A stretch of 27,940 nucleotides of DNA from Plasmopara viticola (GCA_001695595.3 MBPM02000321.1:1-27940), one strand, 5' to 3'; counted from the stretch's first letter, positions 1-12,189 are shown. Numbers and translations are program-made. Notes: generated by a model from the sequence alone, not told the origin.

Positions 1-25
1 ATACGTCCAATCTAGCTTTCTAGAC

Positions 26-3000
26 ATGCAGACACGCGTTCTAAGCGTACCTAAGCGAGTACTGCTGCATTTGAAGCGCCGAGTCTTTCCACGGCCTTGG
101 ATACGTACAATCTAGCTTAGACATGCAGACACGCGTTGCAAGGTACCTACGAGTACTGCTCCATTTGAAGCGCCAATTCTTCCCACGCCCAGATACGTCC
201 AATCTAGCTTCCTGAACATGCAGACACGTGTCTAAGCGTACCTAAGCGAGCACTGCTCCATTTAAAGCGCCGATTCTTCCGACGGCCTCAGATACGTCCA
301 ATTTAGCTTTCTGGACATGCAGACACGTGCTCTAAGCGTACCTAAGCGAGTACTGCTCCATTTAAAGCGCCGATTCTTCCTACGCCTCAGATACGTCCAT
401 CTTGCTCCTGGACATGCAGACACGGCTTTAAGTACCTAAGCGAGTACTGCTCCATTTAAGCGCCAATTCTTTCCACGATTGACACGTCCAATCCAGCTTT
501 CTGGACATGCAGACACGCTTTCTAAGCGTACTAAGCGAGGCTGCTGGATTTGAAGCGCCGAGTCTTTCTACGGCATGAATCGTCAATCTAGCTTCCTAGA
601 CATGCAGACACGCTTTCTAAGCGTACCTAAGCGAGTTCTGCTCCATTTGAAGCGCCGATTCTTCCTACGGCCCCAAATACGTCCAGTCTAGCTTCCTGGA
701 CATGCAGACACGTGTTCTAAGCGTAACTAAGCGAGTAATGCTCATTTGAAGCGCCAATTCTTTCCACGGCCTTGGATACTCCATCTAGCTCCTTGGACAT
801 GCAGACACGCGTTGCAATCGTACCTAAGCGAGTTCTGCTCCATTTGAAGCGCCGATTGTTTCTACGGCCTCAAATACGTCCAATCTAGCTTTCTAGACAT
901 GCAGACACGCGTTCTAAGCGTACCTAAGCGAGTACTGCTGCATTTGAAGCGCCGAGTCTTTCCACGGCCTTGGATACGTACAATCTAGCTTAGACAGCAG
1001 ACACGCGTTGCAAGCGTACCTGAGCGAGTACTCCATTTGAAGCGCCAATTCTTCCCACGCCTCAGATACGTCAATCTAGCTTCCTGGACAGCAGACACGT
1101 GTTCTAAGCGTACCTAAGCGAGCACTGCTCCATTTAAAGCGCCGATTCTTCCCGACGCCTCAGATACGTCCATTCTTGCTTCCTGGACATGCAGACACGT
1201 GCTCTAAGCGTACCTAAGCGAGTACTGCTCCATTTAAAGCGCCGATTCTTCCTACGGCCTCAGATACGTCCATTCTTGCTTCCTGGACATGCAGACACGT
1301 GCTTTAAGCGTACCTAAGCGAGTACTGCTCCATTTGAAGCGCCAATTCTTCCCACGGACTTGGACACGTCCAATCCAGCTTTCTGGACATGCAGACACGC
1401 TTTCTAAGCGTACCTAAGCGAGTGCTGCTGGATTTGAAGCGCCGAGTCTTTCTACGGCCTTAGATACGTCTAATCTAGCTTCCTAGACATGCAGACACGC
1501 TTTCTAAGCGTACCTAAGCGAGTTCTGCTCCATTTGAAGCGCCGATTCTTCCTACGGCCCCAAATACGTCCAGTCTAGCTTCCTGGACATGCAGACACGT
1601 GTTCTAAGCGTAACTAAGCGAGTAATGCTTCATTTGAAGCGCCAATTCTTTCCACGGCCTTGGATACGTCCAATCTAGCCTCCTGGACATGCAGACACGC
1701 GTTGCAATCGTACCTAAGCGAGTTCTGCTCCATTTGAAGCGCCGATTGTTTCTACGGCCTCAAATACGTCCAATCTAGCTTTCTAGACATGCAGACACGC
1801 GTTCTAAGCGTACCTAAGCGAGTACTGCGCATTGAGCGCCGAGTCTTCCACGGCCTTGGATACGTACAATCTAGCTTAGACATGCAGACACGCGTTGCAA
1901 GCGTACCTGAGCGAGTACTGCTCCATTTGAAGCGCCAATTCTTCCCACGGCCTCAGATACGTCCAATCTAGCTTCCTGGACATGCAGACACGTGTTCTAA
2001 GCGTACCTAAGCGAGCACTGCTCCATTTAAAGCGCCGATTCTTCCGACGGCCTCAGATACGTCCAATTTAGCTTTCTGGACATGCAGACACGTGCTCTAA
2101 GCGTACCTAAGCGAGTACTGCTCCATTTAAAGCGCCGATTCTTCCTACGGCCTCAGATACGTCCATTCTTGCTTCCTGGACATGCAGACACGTGCTTTAA
2201 GCGTACCTAAGCGAGTACTGCTCCATTTGAAGCGCCAATTCTTCCCACGGACTTGGACACGTCCAATCCAGCTTTCTGGACATGCAGACACGCTTTCTAA
2301 GCGTACCTAAGCGAGTGCTGCTGGATTTGAAGCGCCGAGTCTTTCTACGGCATTAGATACGTCTAATCTAGCTTCCTAGACATGCAGACACGCTTTCTAA
2401 GCGTACCTAAGCGAGTTCTGCTCCATTTGAAGCGCCGATTCTTCCTACGGCCCAAATACGTCCAGTCTAGCTTCCTGGACATGCAGACACGTGTTCTAAG
2501 CGTAACTAAGCGAGTAATGCTTCATTTGAAGCGCCAATTCTTTCCACGGCCTTGGATACGTCCAATCTAGCCTCCTGGACATGCAGACACGCGTTGCAAT
2601 CGTACCTAAGCGAGTTCTGCTCCATTTGAAGCGCCGATTGTTTCTACGGCCTCAAATACGTCCAATCTAGCTTTCTAGACATGCAGACACGCGTTCTAAG
2701 CGTACCTAAGCGAGTACTGCTGCATTTGAAGCGCCGAGTCTTTCCACGGCCTTGGATACGTACAATCTAGCTTAGACATGCAGACACGCGTTGCAAGCGT
2801 ACCTGAGCGAGTACTGCTCCATTTGAGGCGCCAATTCTTCCTACGCCTCAGATACGTCCAATTTAGCTTTCTGACATGCAGACACGTGCTCTAAGCGTAC
2901 CTAAGCGAGTACTGCTCTATTTAAAGCGCCGATTCTTCCGACGGCCTCAGATACGCAATTTAGCTTTCTGACATGCAGACACGTGCTCTAAGCGTACCTA

Positions 3001-3270
3001 AGCGAGTACTGCTCCATTTAAAGCGCCGATTCTTCCTACGGCCTCAGATACGTCCATTCTTGCTTCCTGGACATGCAGACACGTGCTTTAAGCGTACCTA
3101 AGCGAGTACTGCTCCATTTGAAGCGCCAATTCTTCCCACGGACTTGGATACGTCCAATCCAGCTTTCTGGACATGCAGACACGCTTTCTAAGCGTACCTA
3201 AGCGAGTGCTGCTGGATTTGAAGCGCCAGTCTTTCTACGGCATTAGATACGTCTAATCTAGCTCCTAGAC
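26..3270 (+). repeat. Nine-monomer higher-order repeat domain (about 890 bp period)
   Basis: Nine recognisable monomer types follow each other in the same order: A (CTGCTGCATTT, GTACAATCTAGCTTAGAC), B (CGCGTTGCAAG), C (GTGTTC, GAGCACTGC), D (GTGCTC), E (GTGCTTTAAG, CCACGGACTTGG), F (CTGCTGGATTT), G (CCCCAAATACG or a near variant), H (GCGTAACTAAGCGAGTAATGC) and I (GTTGCAATCG, GATTGTTTCTACGG). Type A starts at 26, 899, 1789 and 2681, giving periods of 873, 890 and 892 bp. The fourth unit follows the order through type F and breaks at about 3271, where a G-like start joins a B-like end. The first unit is shorter because of many 1-2 nt deletions. The order shows homogenisation at the level of the nine-monomer block, not the single monomer. 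Confidence 0.9.
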
Positions 3271-4436
3271 ATGCAGACACGCTTTCTAAGCGTACCTAAG
3301 CGAGTACTGCTCCATTTGAAGCGCCAATTCTTCCCACGGCCTCAGATACGTCCAATCTAGCTTCTGGACATGCAGACACGTTTCTAAGGTCCTAAGCGAG
3401 TACTGCTCCATTTAAAGCGCCGATTCTTCCTACGGCCTCAGATACGTCCAATCTAGCTTCCTGGACATGCAGACACGTTCTAAGCGTAACTAAGCGAGTA
3501 ATGCTTCATTTGAAGCGCCAATTCTTTCCACGGCCTTGGATACGTCCAATCTAGCTTAGACATGCAGACACGCGTTGCAAGCGTACCTACGCGAGTACTG
3601 CTCCATTTGAAGCGCCGATTGTTTCCACGGCCTCAGTTACGTCTAATCTAGCTTCCTGACATGCAGACACGTTCTAAGCGTACCTAAGCGAGCACTGCTC
3701 CATTTAAAGTGCCGATTCTTCCTACGGCCTCATATACGTCCAATTAGCTTTCTGGACATGCAGACACGTGCTCTAAGCGTACCTAAGCGAGTACTGCTCC
3801 ATTTAAAGCGCCGAGTCTTCCTTGGCCTCAGATACGTCCAATCTAGCTTCCTGGACATGCAGACACGGTTCTAAGCGTAACTAAGCGAGTAATGCTTCAT
3901 TTGAAGCGCCAATTCTTTCCACGGCCTTGGATACGTCCAATTAGCTAGACATGCAGACACGCGTTGCAAGCGTACCTGAGCGAGTACTGCTCCATTTGAA
4001 GCGCCAATCTTCCCATTTGAAGCGCCGAGTCTTTCATACGGCCTTAGATACGTCTAATCTAGCTTCCTAGACATGCAGACACGCTTTCTAAGCGTACCTA
4101 AGCGAGTAATGCTCCATTTTAAAGCGCCGAGTCTTCCTACGGCCTCAGATACGTCCAATCTAGCTTCCCTGGACATGCAGACACGTGTTCTAAGCGTAAC
4201 TAAGCGAGTAATGCTTCATTTGAAGCGCCAATCTTTCCACGGCCTTGGACACGTCCAATAGCCTCCTGGACTTGCAGACACGCGTTGCAAGGTAACTTAG
4301 CAAGTTCTGCTCCACGTTTGAAGCGCCGATTCATTCTCCGGCCTTAGATACGTCCAATCTAGCTTCCTGACATGCAGACACGCGTTCTAAGCGTACCTAA
4401 GCGAGTACTGCTCCATTTGAAGCGCCAATTTTCCCA
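3271..4436 (+). repeat. Scrambled satellite monomers between HOR domains
   Basis: Monomers here no longer follow the A-to-I order of the first 3.3 kb. Hybrids occur, for example a G-type start joined to a B-type end just after 3271, and several units are shortened by 1-5 nt. Near 4005-4035 there is an out-of-register junction: after a normal CATTTGAAGCGCC the sequence reaches TCTTCCCA and jumps back to TTTGAAGCGCCGAG, repeating about 27 bp of the monomer. This is what unequal exchange or a replication slip inside the array would leave. No gene is visible. Confidence 0.75.
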
Positions 4437-6110
4437 CGGCTTGGATACGTCCATCAGCTTCTGGAATGCAGACACGCTTTCTAAACGTACCTAAGCGAGT
4501 GCTGCTGATTTGAAGCCCGAGTCTTTCTACGGCCTTAGATACGTCTAATCTAGCTTCCTAGACATGCAGACACGCTTTCTAAGCGTACCTAAGCGAGTTC
4601 TGCTCCATTTGAAGCGCCGATTCTTCCTACGGCCTCAGATACGTCCAATCTAGCTATCTGGACATGCAGACACGCGTTTAAGCGTACCTAAGCGAGTTCC
4701 GTCTATTTGAAGCGCCAATTCTTCCTACGGCCTCAGATACCTTCAATCTAGTTTCCCGGACATACAGACACGCGTTTCAAGAGCGACTTAAGCGGATAAT
4801 GCTTCATTTAAAGCGCCGATTCTTCCTACGGCCCCAGATACGTCCAATCTAGCTTCCTGGACATGCAGACACGTGTTCTAAGCGTAACTAAGCGAGTAAT
4901 GCTTCATTTGAAGCGCCAATTCTTCCCACGGACTTGGATACGTCCAATCCAGCTTTCTGGACATGCAGACACGCTTTCTAAGCGTACCTAAGCGAGTGCT
5001 GCTGGATTTGAAGCGCCGAGTCTTTCTACGGCCTTAGATACGTCTAATCTAGCTTCCTGCAGACACGCTTTCTAAGCGTACCTAAGCGAGTTCTGCTCCA
5101 TTTGAAGCGCCGATTCTTCCTACGGCCTCAGATACGTCCAATCTAGCTATCTGGACATGCAGACACGTGCTCTAAGCGTACCTAAGCGAGTAATGCTCCA
5201 TTTAAAGCGCCAATTCTTCCTACGGCCTCAGATACGTCCAATCTAGCTTCCTGGACATGCAGACACGTGTTCTAAGCGTAACTAAGCGAGTAATGCTTCA
5301 ATTCAAGCGCCAATTCTTTCCACGGCCTTGGATACGTCCAATCTAGCCTCCTGGACATGCAGACACGCGTTGCAAGCGTAACTTAGCGAGTTCTGCTCCG
5401 TTTAAAGCGCCGATTCTTTCTACGGCCTTAGATACGTCCAATCTAGCTTCCTAGACATGCAGACACGCGTTCTAAGCGTACCTAAGCGAGTACTGCTCCA
5501 TTTGAAGCGCCAATTCTTCCCACGGACTTGGATACGTCCAATCCAGCTTTCTGGACATGCAGACACGCTTTCTAAGCGTACCTAAGCGAGTTCTGCTCTA
5601 TTTGAAGCGCCAATTCTTCCTACGGCCTCAGATACCTCCAATCTAGTTTCCCGGACATACAGACACGCGTTTCAAGAGCGACTTAGCGGATAATGCTTCA
5701 TTTAAAGCGCCGATTCTTCCTACGGCCCCAGATACGTCCAATCTAGCTTCCTGGACATGCAGACACGTGTTCTAAGCGTAACTAAGCGAGTAATGCTTCA
5801 TTTGAAGCGCCAATTCTTTCCACGGCCTGGATACGTCCAATCTAGCTTAGACATGCAGACACGCGTTGCAAGCGTACCTGAGCGAGTACTGCTCCATTTG
5901 AAGCGCCAATTCTTCCCACGGCCTCAGATACGTCCAATCTAGCTTCCTGGACATGCAGACACGCGTTCTAAGCGTACCTAAGCGAGTACTGCTGCATTTG
6001 AAGCGCCGAGTCTTTCCACGGCCTTGGATACGTACAATCTAGCTTAGACATGCAGACACGCGTTGCAAGCGTACCTGAGCGAGTACTGCTCCATTTGAAG
6101 CGCCAATTCT
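4437..6110 (+). repeat. Segmental duplication copy 1 within satellite (partner 7907-9590)
   Basis: This block aligns with 7907-9590 at a nearly constant offset of 3470-3474 bp. The two share private variants on top of the repeat background. A 6-bp deletion giving CTTCCTGCAGACACG lies near 5057 and 8530. TCAATTCAAG occurs at 5298 and 8771. A variant monomer beginning CATACAGAC occurs at 4761/8235 and 5656/9129, and the first of these pairs is preceded by ATACCTTCAA in both copies. The boundaries are approximate because flanking monomers also resemble each other. Confidence 0.75.
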
Positions 6111-7436
6111 TCACGCCTCAGATACGTCCAATCTAGCTTCGTGGACATGCAGACACGTGTTCTAAGGTCCTAAGCGAGTACTGCTCCATTTAAAGCGCCG
6201 ATTCTTCCTACGGCCTCAGATACGTCCAATCTAGCTTCCTGGACATGCAGACACGTGTTCTAAGCGTAACTAAGCGAGTAATGCTTCATTTGAAGCGCCA
6301 ATTCTTCCACGGCCTTGGATACGTCCAATCTAGCTAAGACATGCAGACACGCGTTGCAAGCGTACCTGAGCGAGTACTGCTCCATTTGAAGCGCCAATTC
6401 TTCCCACGGCCTCAGATACGTCCAATCTAGCTTCGTGGACATGCAGACACGTGTTCTAAGGGTCCTAAGCGAGTACTGCTCCATTTAAAGCGCCGATTCT
6501 TCCTACGGCCTCAGATACGTCCAATCTAGCTTCCTGGACATGCAGACACGTGTTCTAAGCGTACCTAAGCGAGCACTGCTCCATTTAAAGTGCCGATTCT
6601 TCCTACGGCCTCATATACGTCCAATTTAGCTTTCTGGACATGCAGACACGTGCTCTAAGCGTACCTAAGCGAGTACTGCTCCATTTAAAGCGCCGAGTCT
6701 TCCTATGGCCTCAGATACGTCCAATCTAGCTTCCTGGACATGCAGACACGTGTTCTAAGCGTAACTAAGCGAGTAATGCTTCATTTGAAGCGCCAATTCT
6801 TTCCACGGCCTTGGATACGTCCAATCTAGCTTAGACATGCAGACACGCGTTGCAAGCGTACCTGAGCGAGTACTGCTCCATTTGAAGCGCCAATTCTTCC
6901 CACGGCCTCAGATACGTCCAATCTAGCTTCCTGGACATGCAGACACGCTTTCTAAGCGTACCTAAGCGAGTGCTGCTGGATTTGAAGCGCCGAGTCTTTC
7001 TACGGCCTTAGATACGTCTAATCTAGCTTCCTAGACATGCAGACACGCTTTCTAAGCGTACCTAAGCGAGTAATGCTCCATTTAAAGCGCCGAGTCTTCC
7101 TACGGCCTCAGATACGTCCAATCTAGCTTCCTGGACATGCAGACACGTGTTCTAAGCGTAACTAAGCGAGTAATGCTTCATTTGAAGCGCCAATTCTTTC
7201 CACGGCCTTGGACACGTCCAATCTAGCCTCCTGGACTTGCAGACACGCGTTGCAAGCGTAACTTAGCAAGTTCTGCTCCGTTTGAAGCGCCGATTCATTC
7301 TCCGGCCTTAGATACGTCCAATCTAGCTTCCTAGACATGCAGACACGCGTTCTAAGCGTACCTAAGCGAGTACTGCTCCATTTGAAGCGCCAATTCTTCC
7401 CACGGACTTGGATACGTCCAATCCAGCTTTCTGGAC

Positions 7437-8435
7437 ATGCAGACACGCTTTCTAAGCGTACCTAAGCGAGTGCTGCTGGATTTGAAGCGCCGAGTCTTTC
7501 TACGGCCTTAGATACGCCCAATCTAGCTTCCTAGACATGCAGACACGCTTTCTAAGCGTACCTAAGCGAGTTCTGCTCCATTTGAAGCGCCGATTCTTCC
7601 TACGGCCTCAGATACGTCCAATCTAGCTATCTGGACATGCAGACACGCGTTCTAAGCGTACCTAAGCGAGTTCTGCTCTATTTGAAGCGCCAATTCTTCC
7701 TACGGCCTCAGATACCTCCAATCTAGTTTCCCGGACATACAGACACGCGTTTCAAGAGCGACTTAGCGGATAATGCTTCATTTAAAGCGCCGATTCTTCC
7801 TACGGCCCAGATACGTCCAATCTAGCTTCCTGGACATGCAGACACGTGTTCTAAGCGTAACTAAGCGAGTAATGCTTCATTTGAAGCGCCAATTCTTCCC
7901 ACGGACTTGGATACGTCCAATCCAGCTTTCTGGACATGCAGACACGCTTTCTAAGCGTACCTAAGCGAGTGCTGCTGGATTTGAAGCGCCGAGTCTTTCT
8001 ACGGCCTTAGATACGTCTAATCTAGCTTCCTAGACATGCAGACACGCTTTCTAAGCGTACCTAAGCGAGTTCTGCTCCATTTGAAGCGCCGATTCTTCCT
8101 ACGGCCTCAGATACGTCCAATCTAGCTATCTGGACATGCAGACACGCGTTCTAAGCGTACCTAAGCGAGTTCTGCTCTATTTGAAGCGCCAATTCTTCCT
8201 ACGGCTTCAGATACCTTCAATCTAGTTTCCCGGACATACAGACACGCGTTTCAAGAGCGACTTAGCGGATAATGCTTCATTTAAAGCGCCGATTCTTCCT
8301 ACGGCCTCAGATACGTCCAATCTAGCTTCCTGGACATGCAGACACGTGTTCTAAGCGTAACTAAGCGAGTAATGCTTCATTTGAAGCGCCAATTCTTCCC
8401 ACGGACTTGGATACGTCCAATCCAGCTTTCTGGAC
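7437..8435 (+). repeat. Five-monomer tandem repeat, two copies of about 500 bp
   Basis: Units 7437-7935 (499 bp) and 7936-8435 (500 bp) have the same five monomers in the same order. These are the CTGCTGGATTT type, a GCTTTC/GAGTTCTGC type, the type preceded by GCTATCTGGAC, the divergent CATACAGAC type, and the GTAACTAAGCGAGTAATGC type. A third unit begins at 8436 but changes after its second monomer. This is a local amplification nested in the larger mosaic, and the second copy overlaps the segmental duplication at 7907-9590. Confidence 0.8.
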
Positions 8436-9590
8436 ATGCAGACACGCTTTCTAAGCGTACCTAAGCGAGTGCTGCTGGATTTGAAGCGCCGAGTCTTTCT
8501 ACGGCCTTAGATACGTCTAATCTAGCTTCCTGCAGACACGCTTTCTAAGCGTACCTAAGCGAGTTCTGCTCCATTTGAAGCGCCGATTCTTCCTACGGCC
8601 TCAGATACGTCCAATCTAGCTATCTGGACATGCAGACACGTGCTCTAAGCGTACCTAAGCGAGTAATGCTCCATTTAAAGCGCCGATTCTTCCTACGGCC
8701 TCAGATACGTCCAATCTAGCTTCCTGGACATGCAGACACGTGTTCTAAGCGTAACTAAGCGAGTAATGCTTCAATTCAAGCGCCAATTCTTTCCACGGCC
8801 TTGGACACGTCCAATCTAGCCTCCTGGACTTGCAGACACGCGTTGCAAGCGTAACTTAGCAAGTTCTGCTCCGTTTAAAGCGCCGATTCTTTCTCCGGCC
8901 TTAGATACGTCCAATCTAGCTTCCTAGACATGCAGACACGCGTTCTAAGCGTACCTAAGCGAGTACTGCTCCATTTGAAGCGCCAATTCTTCTCACGGAC
9001 TTGGATACGTCCAATCTAGCTTTCTGGACATGCAGACACGCTTTCTAAGCGTACCTAAGCGAGTTCTGCTCTATTTGAAGCGCCAATTCTTCCTACGGCC
9101 TCAGATACCTCCAATCTAGTTTCCCGGACATACAGACACGCGTTTCAAGAGCGACTTAGCGGATAATGCTTCATTTAAAGCGCCGATTCTTCCTACGGCC
9201 CCAGATACGTCCAATCTAGCTTCCTGGACATGCAGACACGTGTTCTAAGCGTAACTAAGCGAGTAATGCTTCATTTGAAGCGCCAATTCTTTCCACGGCC
9301 TTGGATACGTCCAATCTAGCTTAGACATGCAGACACGCGTTGCAAGCGTACCTGAGCGAGTACTGCTCCATTTGAAGCGCCAATTCTTCCCACGGCCTCA
9401 GATACGTCCAATCTAGCTTCCTGGACATGCAGACACGCGTTCTAAGCGTACCTAAGCGAGTACTGCTGCATTTGAAGCGCCGAGTCTTTCCACGGCCTTG
9501 GATACGTACAATCTAGCTAAGACATGCAGACACGCGTTGCAAGCGTACCTGAGCGAGTACTGCTCCATTTGAAGCGCCAATTCTTCCCAC
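7907..9590 (+). repeat. Segmental duplication copy 2 within satellite (partner 4437-6110)
   Basis: This is the partner of 4437-6110. It carries the same private deletion (near 8530), the same TCAATTCAAG variant (8771), and the CATACAGAC monomers at 8235 and 9129. The copies differ at scattered positions, such as GGACTTGCAG at about 8826 against GGACATGCAG in copy 1. They have therefore either diverged since the duplication or been patched by exchange with other monomers. Beyond about 9600 the sequences part. Confidence 0.75.
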
Positions 9591-10800
9591 GGCCTCAGAT
9601 ACGTCCAATCTAGCTTCCTGGACATGCAGACACGCGTTCTAAGCGTACCTAAGCGAGTACTGCTGCATTTGAAGCGCCGAGTCTTTCCACGGCCTTGGAT
9701 ACGTACAATCTAGCTTAGACATGCAGACACGCGTTGCAAGCGTACCTGAGCGAGTACTGCTCCATTTGAAGCGCCAATTCTTCCCACGGCCTCAGATACG
9801 TCCAATCTAGCTTCCTGGACATGCAGACACGTGTTCTAAGCGTACCTAAGCGAGCACTGCTCCATTTAAAGCGCCGATTCTTCCTACGGCCTCAGATACG
9901 TCCAATTTAGCTTTCTGGACATGCAGACATGTGCTTTAAGCGTATTTAAGCGAGTACTGCACCATTTAAAGCGCCTATTCTTCCTACGGCCTCAGATACG
10001 TCCATTCTTGCTATCTGGACGTGCAGACACGTGCTTTAAGCGTACCTAAGCGAGTACTGCTCCATTTGAAGCGCCAATTCTTCCCACGGACTTGGATACG
10101 TCCAATCCAGCTTTCTGGACATGCAGACACGCTTTCTAAGCGTACCTAAGCGAGTGCTGCTGGATTTGAAGCGCCGAGTCTTTCTACGGCCTTAGATACG
10201 TCTAATCTAGCTTCCTGGACATGCAGACACGTGTTCTAAGCGTAACTAAGCGAGTAATGCTTCATTTGAAGCGCCAACTCTTTCCACGGCCTTGGACACG
10301 TCCAATCTAGCCTCCTGGACTTGCAGACACGCGTTGCAAGCGTAACTTAGCAAGTTCTGCTCCGTTTAAAGCGCCGATTCATTCTCCGGCCTTAGATACG
10401 TCCAAACTAGCTTCCTAGACATGCAGTCACGCGTTCTAAGCGTACCTAAGCGAGTACTGCTCCATTTGAAGCGCCAATTCTTCTCACGGACTTGGATACG
10501 TCCAATCTAGCTTTCTGGACATGCAGACACGCTTTCTAAGCGTACCTAAGCGAGTTCTGCTCTATTTGAAGCGCCAATTCTTCCTACGGCCTCAGATACC
10601 TCCAATCTAGTTTCCCGGACATACAGACACGCGTTTCAAGAGCGACTTAGCGGATAATGCTTCATTTAAAGCGCCGATTCTTCCTACGGCCCCAGATACG
10701 TCCAATCTAGCTTCCTGGACATGCAGACACGTGTTCTAAGCGTAACTAAGCGAGTAATGCTTCATTTGAAGCGCCAATTCTTTCCACGGCCTTGGATACG

Positions 10801-11270
10801 TCCAATCTAGCCTCCTGGACATGCAGACACGCGTTGCAATCGTACCTAAGCGAGTTCTGCTCCATTTGAAGCGCCGATTGTTTCTACGGCCTCAAATACG
10901 TCCAATCTAGCTTTCTAGACATGCAGACACGCGTTCTAAGCGTACCTAAGCGAGTACTGCTGCATTTGAAGCGCCGAGTCTTTCCACGGCCTTGGATACG
11001 TACAATCTAGCTTAGACATGCAGACACGCGTTGCAAGCGTACCTGAGCGAGTACTGCTCCATTTGAAGCGCCAATTCTTCCCACGGCCTCAGATACGTCC
11101 AATCTAGCTTCCTGGACATGCAGACACGCGTTCTAAGCGTACCTAAGCGAGTACTGCTGCATTTGAAGCGCCGAGTCTTTCCACGGCCTTGGATACGTAC
11201 AATCTAGCTAAGACATGCAGACACGCGTTGCAAGCGTACCTGAGCGAGTACTGCTGGATTTGAAGCGCCG
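10801..11270 (+). repeat. Remnant of the nine-monomer HOR (types I-A-B-A-B)
   Basis: The type I monomer (GTTGCAATCG with GATTGTTTCTACGG) reappears here, followed by type A (CTGCTGCATTT with GTACAATCTAGCTTAGAC), type B (CGCGTTGCAAG), a second type A and a B-like monomer. The last fuses in mid-monomer to an F-like end (CTGCTGGATTT) near 11251. The same A-B pair alternates at about 9427-9820. These are displaced fragments of the HOR seen intact at 26-2680. Confidence 0.65.
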
Positions 11271-11814
11271 AGTCTTTCTACGGCATTAGATACGTCTAAT
11301 CTAGCTTCCTGGACATGCAGACACGTGTTCTAAGCGTAACTAAGCGAGTAATGCTTCATTTGAAGCGCCAATTCTTTCCACGGCCTTGGATACGTCCAAT
11401 CTAGCCTCCTGGACATGCAGACACGCGTTGCAAGCGTAACTTAGCAAGTTCTGCTCCGTTTAAAGCGCCGATTCATTCTCCGGCCTTAGATACGTCCAAT
11501 CTAGCTTCCTAGACATGCAGACACGCGTTCTAAGCGTACCTAAGCGAGTACTGCTCCATTTGAAGCGCCAATTCTTCCCACGGACTTGGATACGTCCAAT
11601 CCAGCTTTCTGGACATGCAGACACGCTTTCTAAGCGTACCTAAGCGAGTGCTGCTGGATTTGAAGCGCCGAGTCTTTCTACGGCATTAGATACGTCTAAT
11701 CTAGCTTCTCGGACATGCAGACACGTGTTCTAAGCGTAACTAAGCGAGTAATGCTTCATTTGAAGCGCCAACTCTTTCCACGGCCTTGGACACGTCCAAT
11801 CTAGCCTCCTGGAC

Positions 11815-12189
11815 ATGCAGACACGCGTTGCAAGCGTAACTTATAAGTTCCGCTCCGTTTGAAGCGCCGATTCATTCTTCTGCCTTAGATACGTCCAATC
11901 TAGCTTCCTAGACATGCAGACACGCGCTCTAAGCGTGCCTTAGCGAGTACTGCGCCAGTTAGGGCGCCTATTCTTCCCACGGCCTCGGATACGTCCAATC
12001 TAGCTTCCTGGACATGCAAACACGCGTTGCAAGCTTACCATTTGAATTCGTTATGATTTAAAGCGCCAATTCTTCCTATGGCCTCAGATACGTCCAATCT
12101 AGCTTTCTGGACATGCAGACACGCGTTCTAAGCGTATCTAAGCGAGTTCTGCTCCATTTAAAGCGTCAATTTTTCCACTGCCTTGGATA
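11815..12189 (+). repeat. Degenerate monomers at the inner end of the left array
   Basis: Monomer starts at 11815, 11914, 12014 and 12113 keep the 99-100 bp spacing, but the sequence departs clearly from consensus. Examples are TTATAAGTTCCGC, CCAGTTAGGGCGCC, and a monomer at 12014 whose middle reads GCTTACCATTTGAATTCG in place of the usual TAAGCG repeats. The last unit is cut after 77 bp by the polarity switch. Divergence toward an array boundary is expected where homogenisation is weak. Confidence 0.8.

Larger units (their letters stand above)
1..12189 (+). repeat. Left satellite array, 100-bp monomer, forward polarity
   Basis: Head-to-tail copies of a 100-bp unit start at ATGCAGACACG and pass through TAAGCGTACCTAAGCGAG, CATTTGAAGCGCC, CTACGGCCTCAGATACGTCC and AATCTAGCTTCCTGGAC. 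Successive ATGCAG starts at 1882, 1982, 2082, 2182, 2282 and 2382 are exactly 100 bp apart, and elsewhere the spacing is 93-100 bp because of small deletions. I estimate about 120 monomers. The unit is about 52% G+C and holds about seven CpG per 100 bp. It contains a short internal duplication (CTAAGCGTAC followed by CTAAGCGAGT). No gene is visible: the reading frames are 60-100 codons long and restate the repeat. The array runs off the left edge of the window, so its true length is unknown. Confidence 0.97.

Noticed and set aside
1789..2570. Short ORFs in the left array giving related basic peptides that begin MQTR and contain LSVPKRV
   Set aside because: The monomer is 100 bp, not a multiple of three, so frames rotate and close every one or two units. 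The likeness between these ORFs is that of the DNA repeat, and no start context or longer conserved frame supports translation.
1..12189. Possible CRISPR array, because of regular repeats
   Set aside because: There are no unique spacers between short repeats. The whole 100-bp unit repeats, and the retrotransposon points to a eukaryote.
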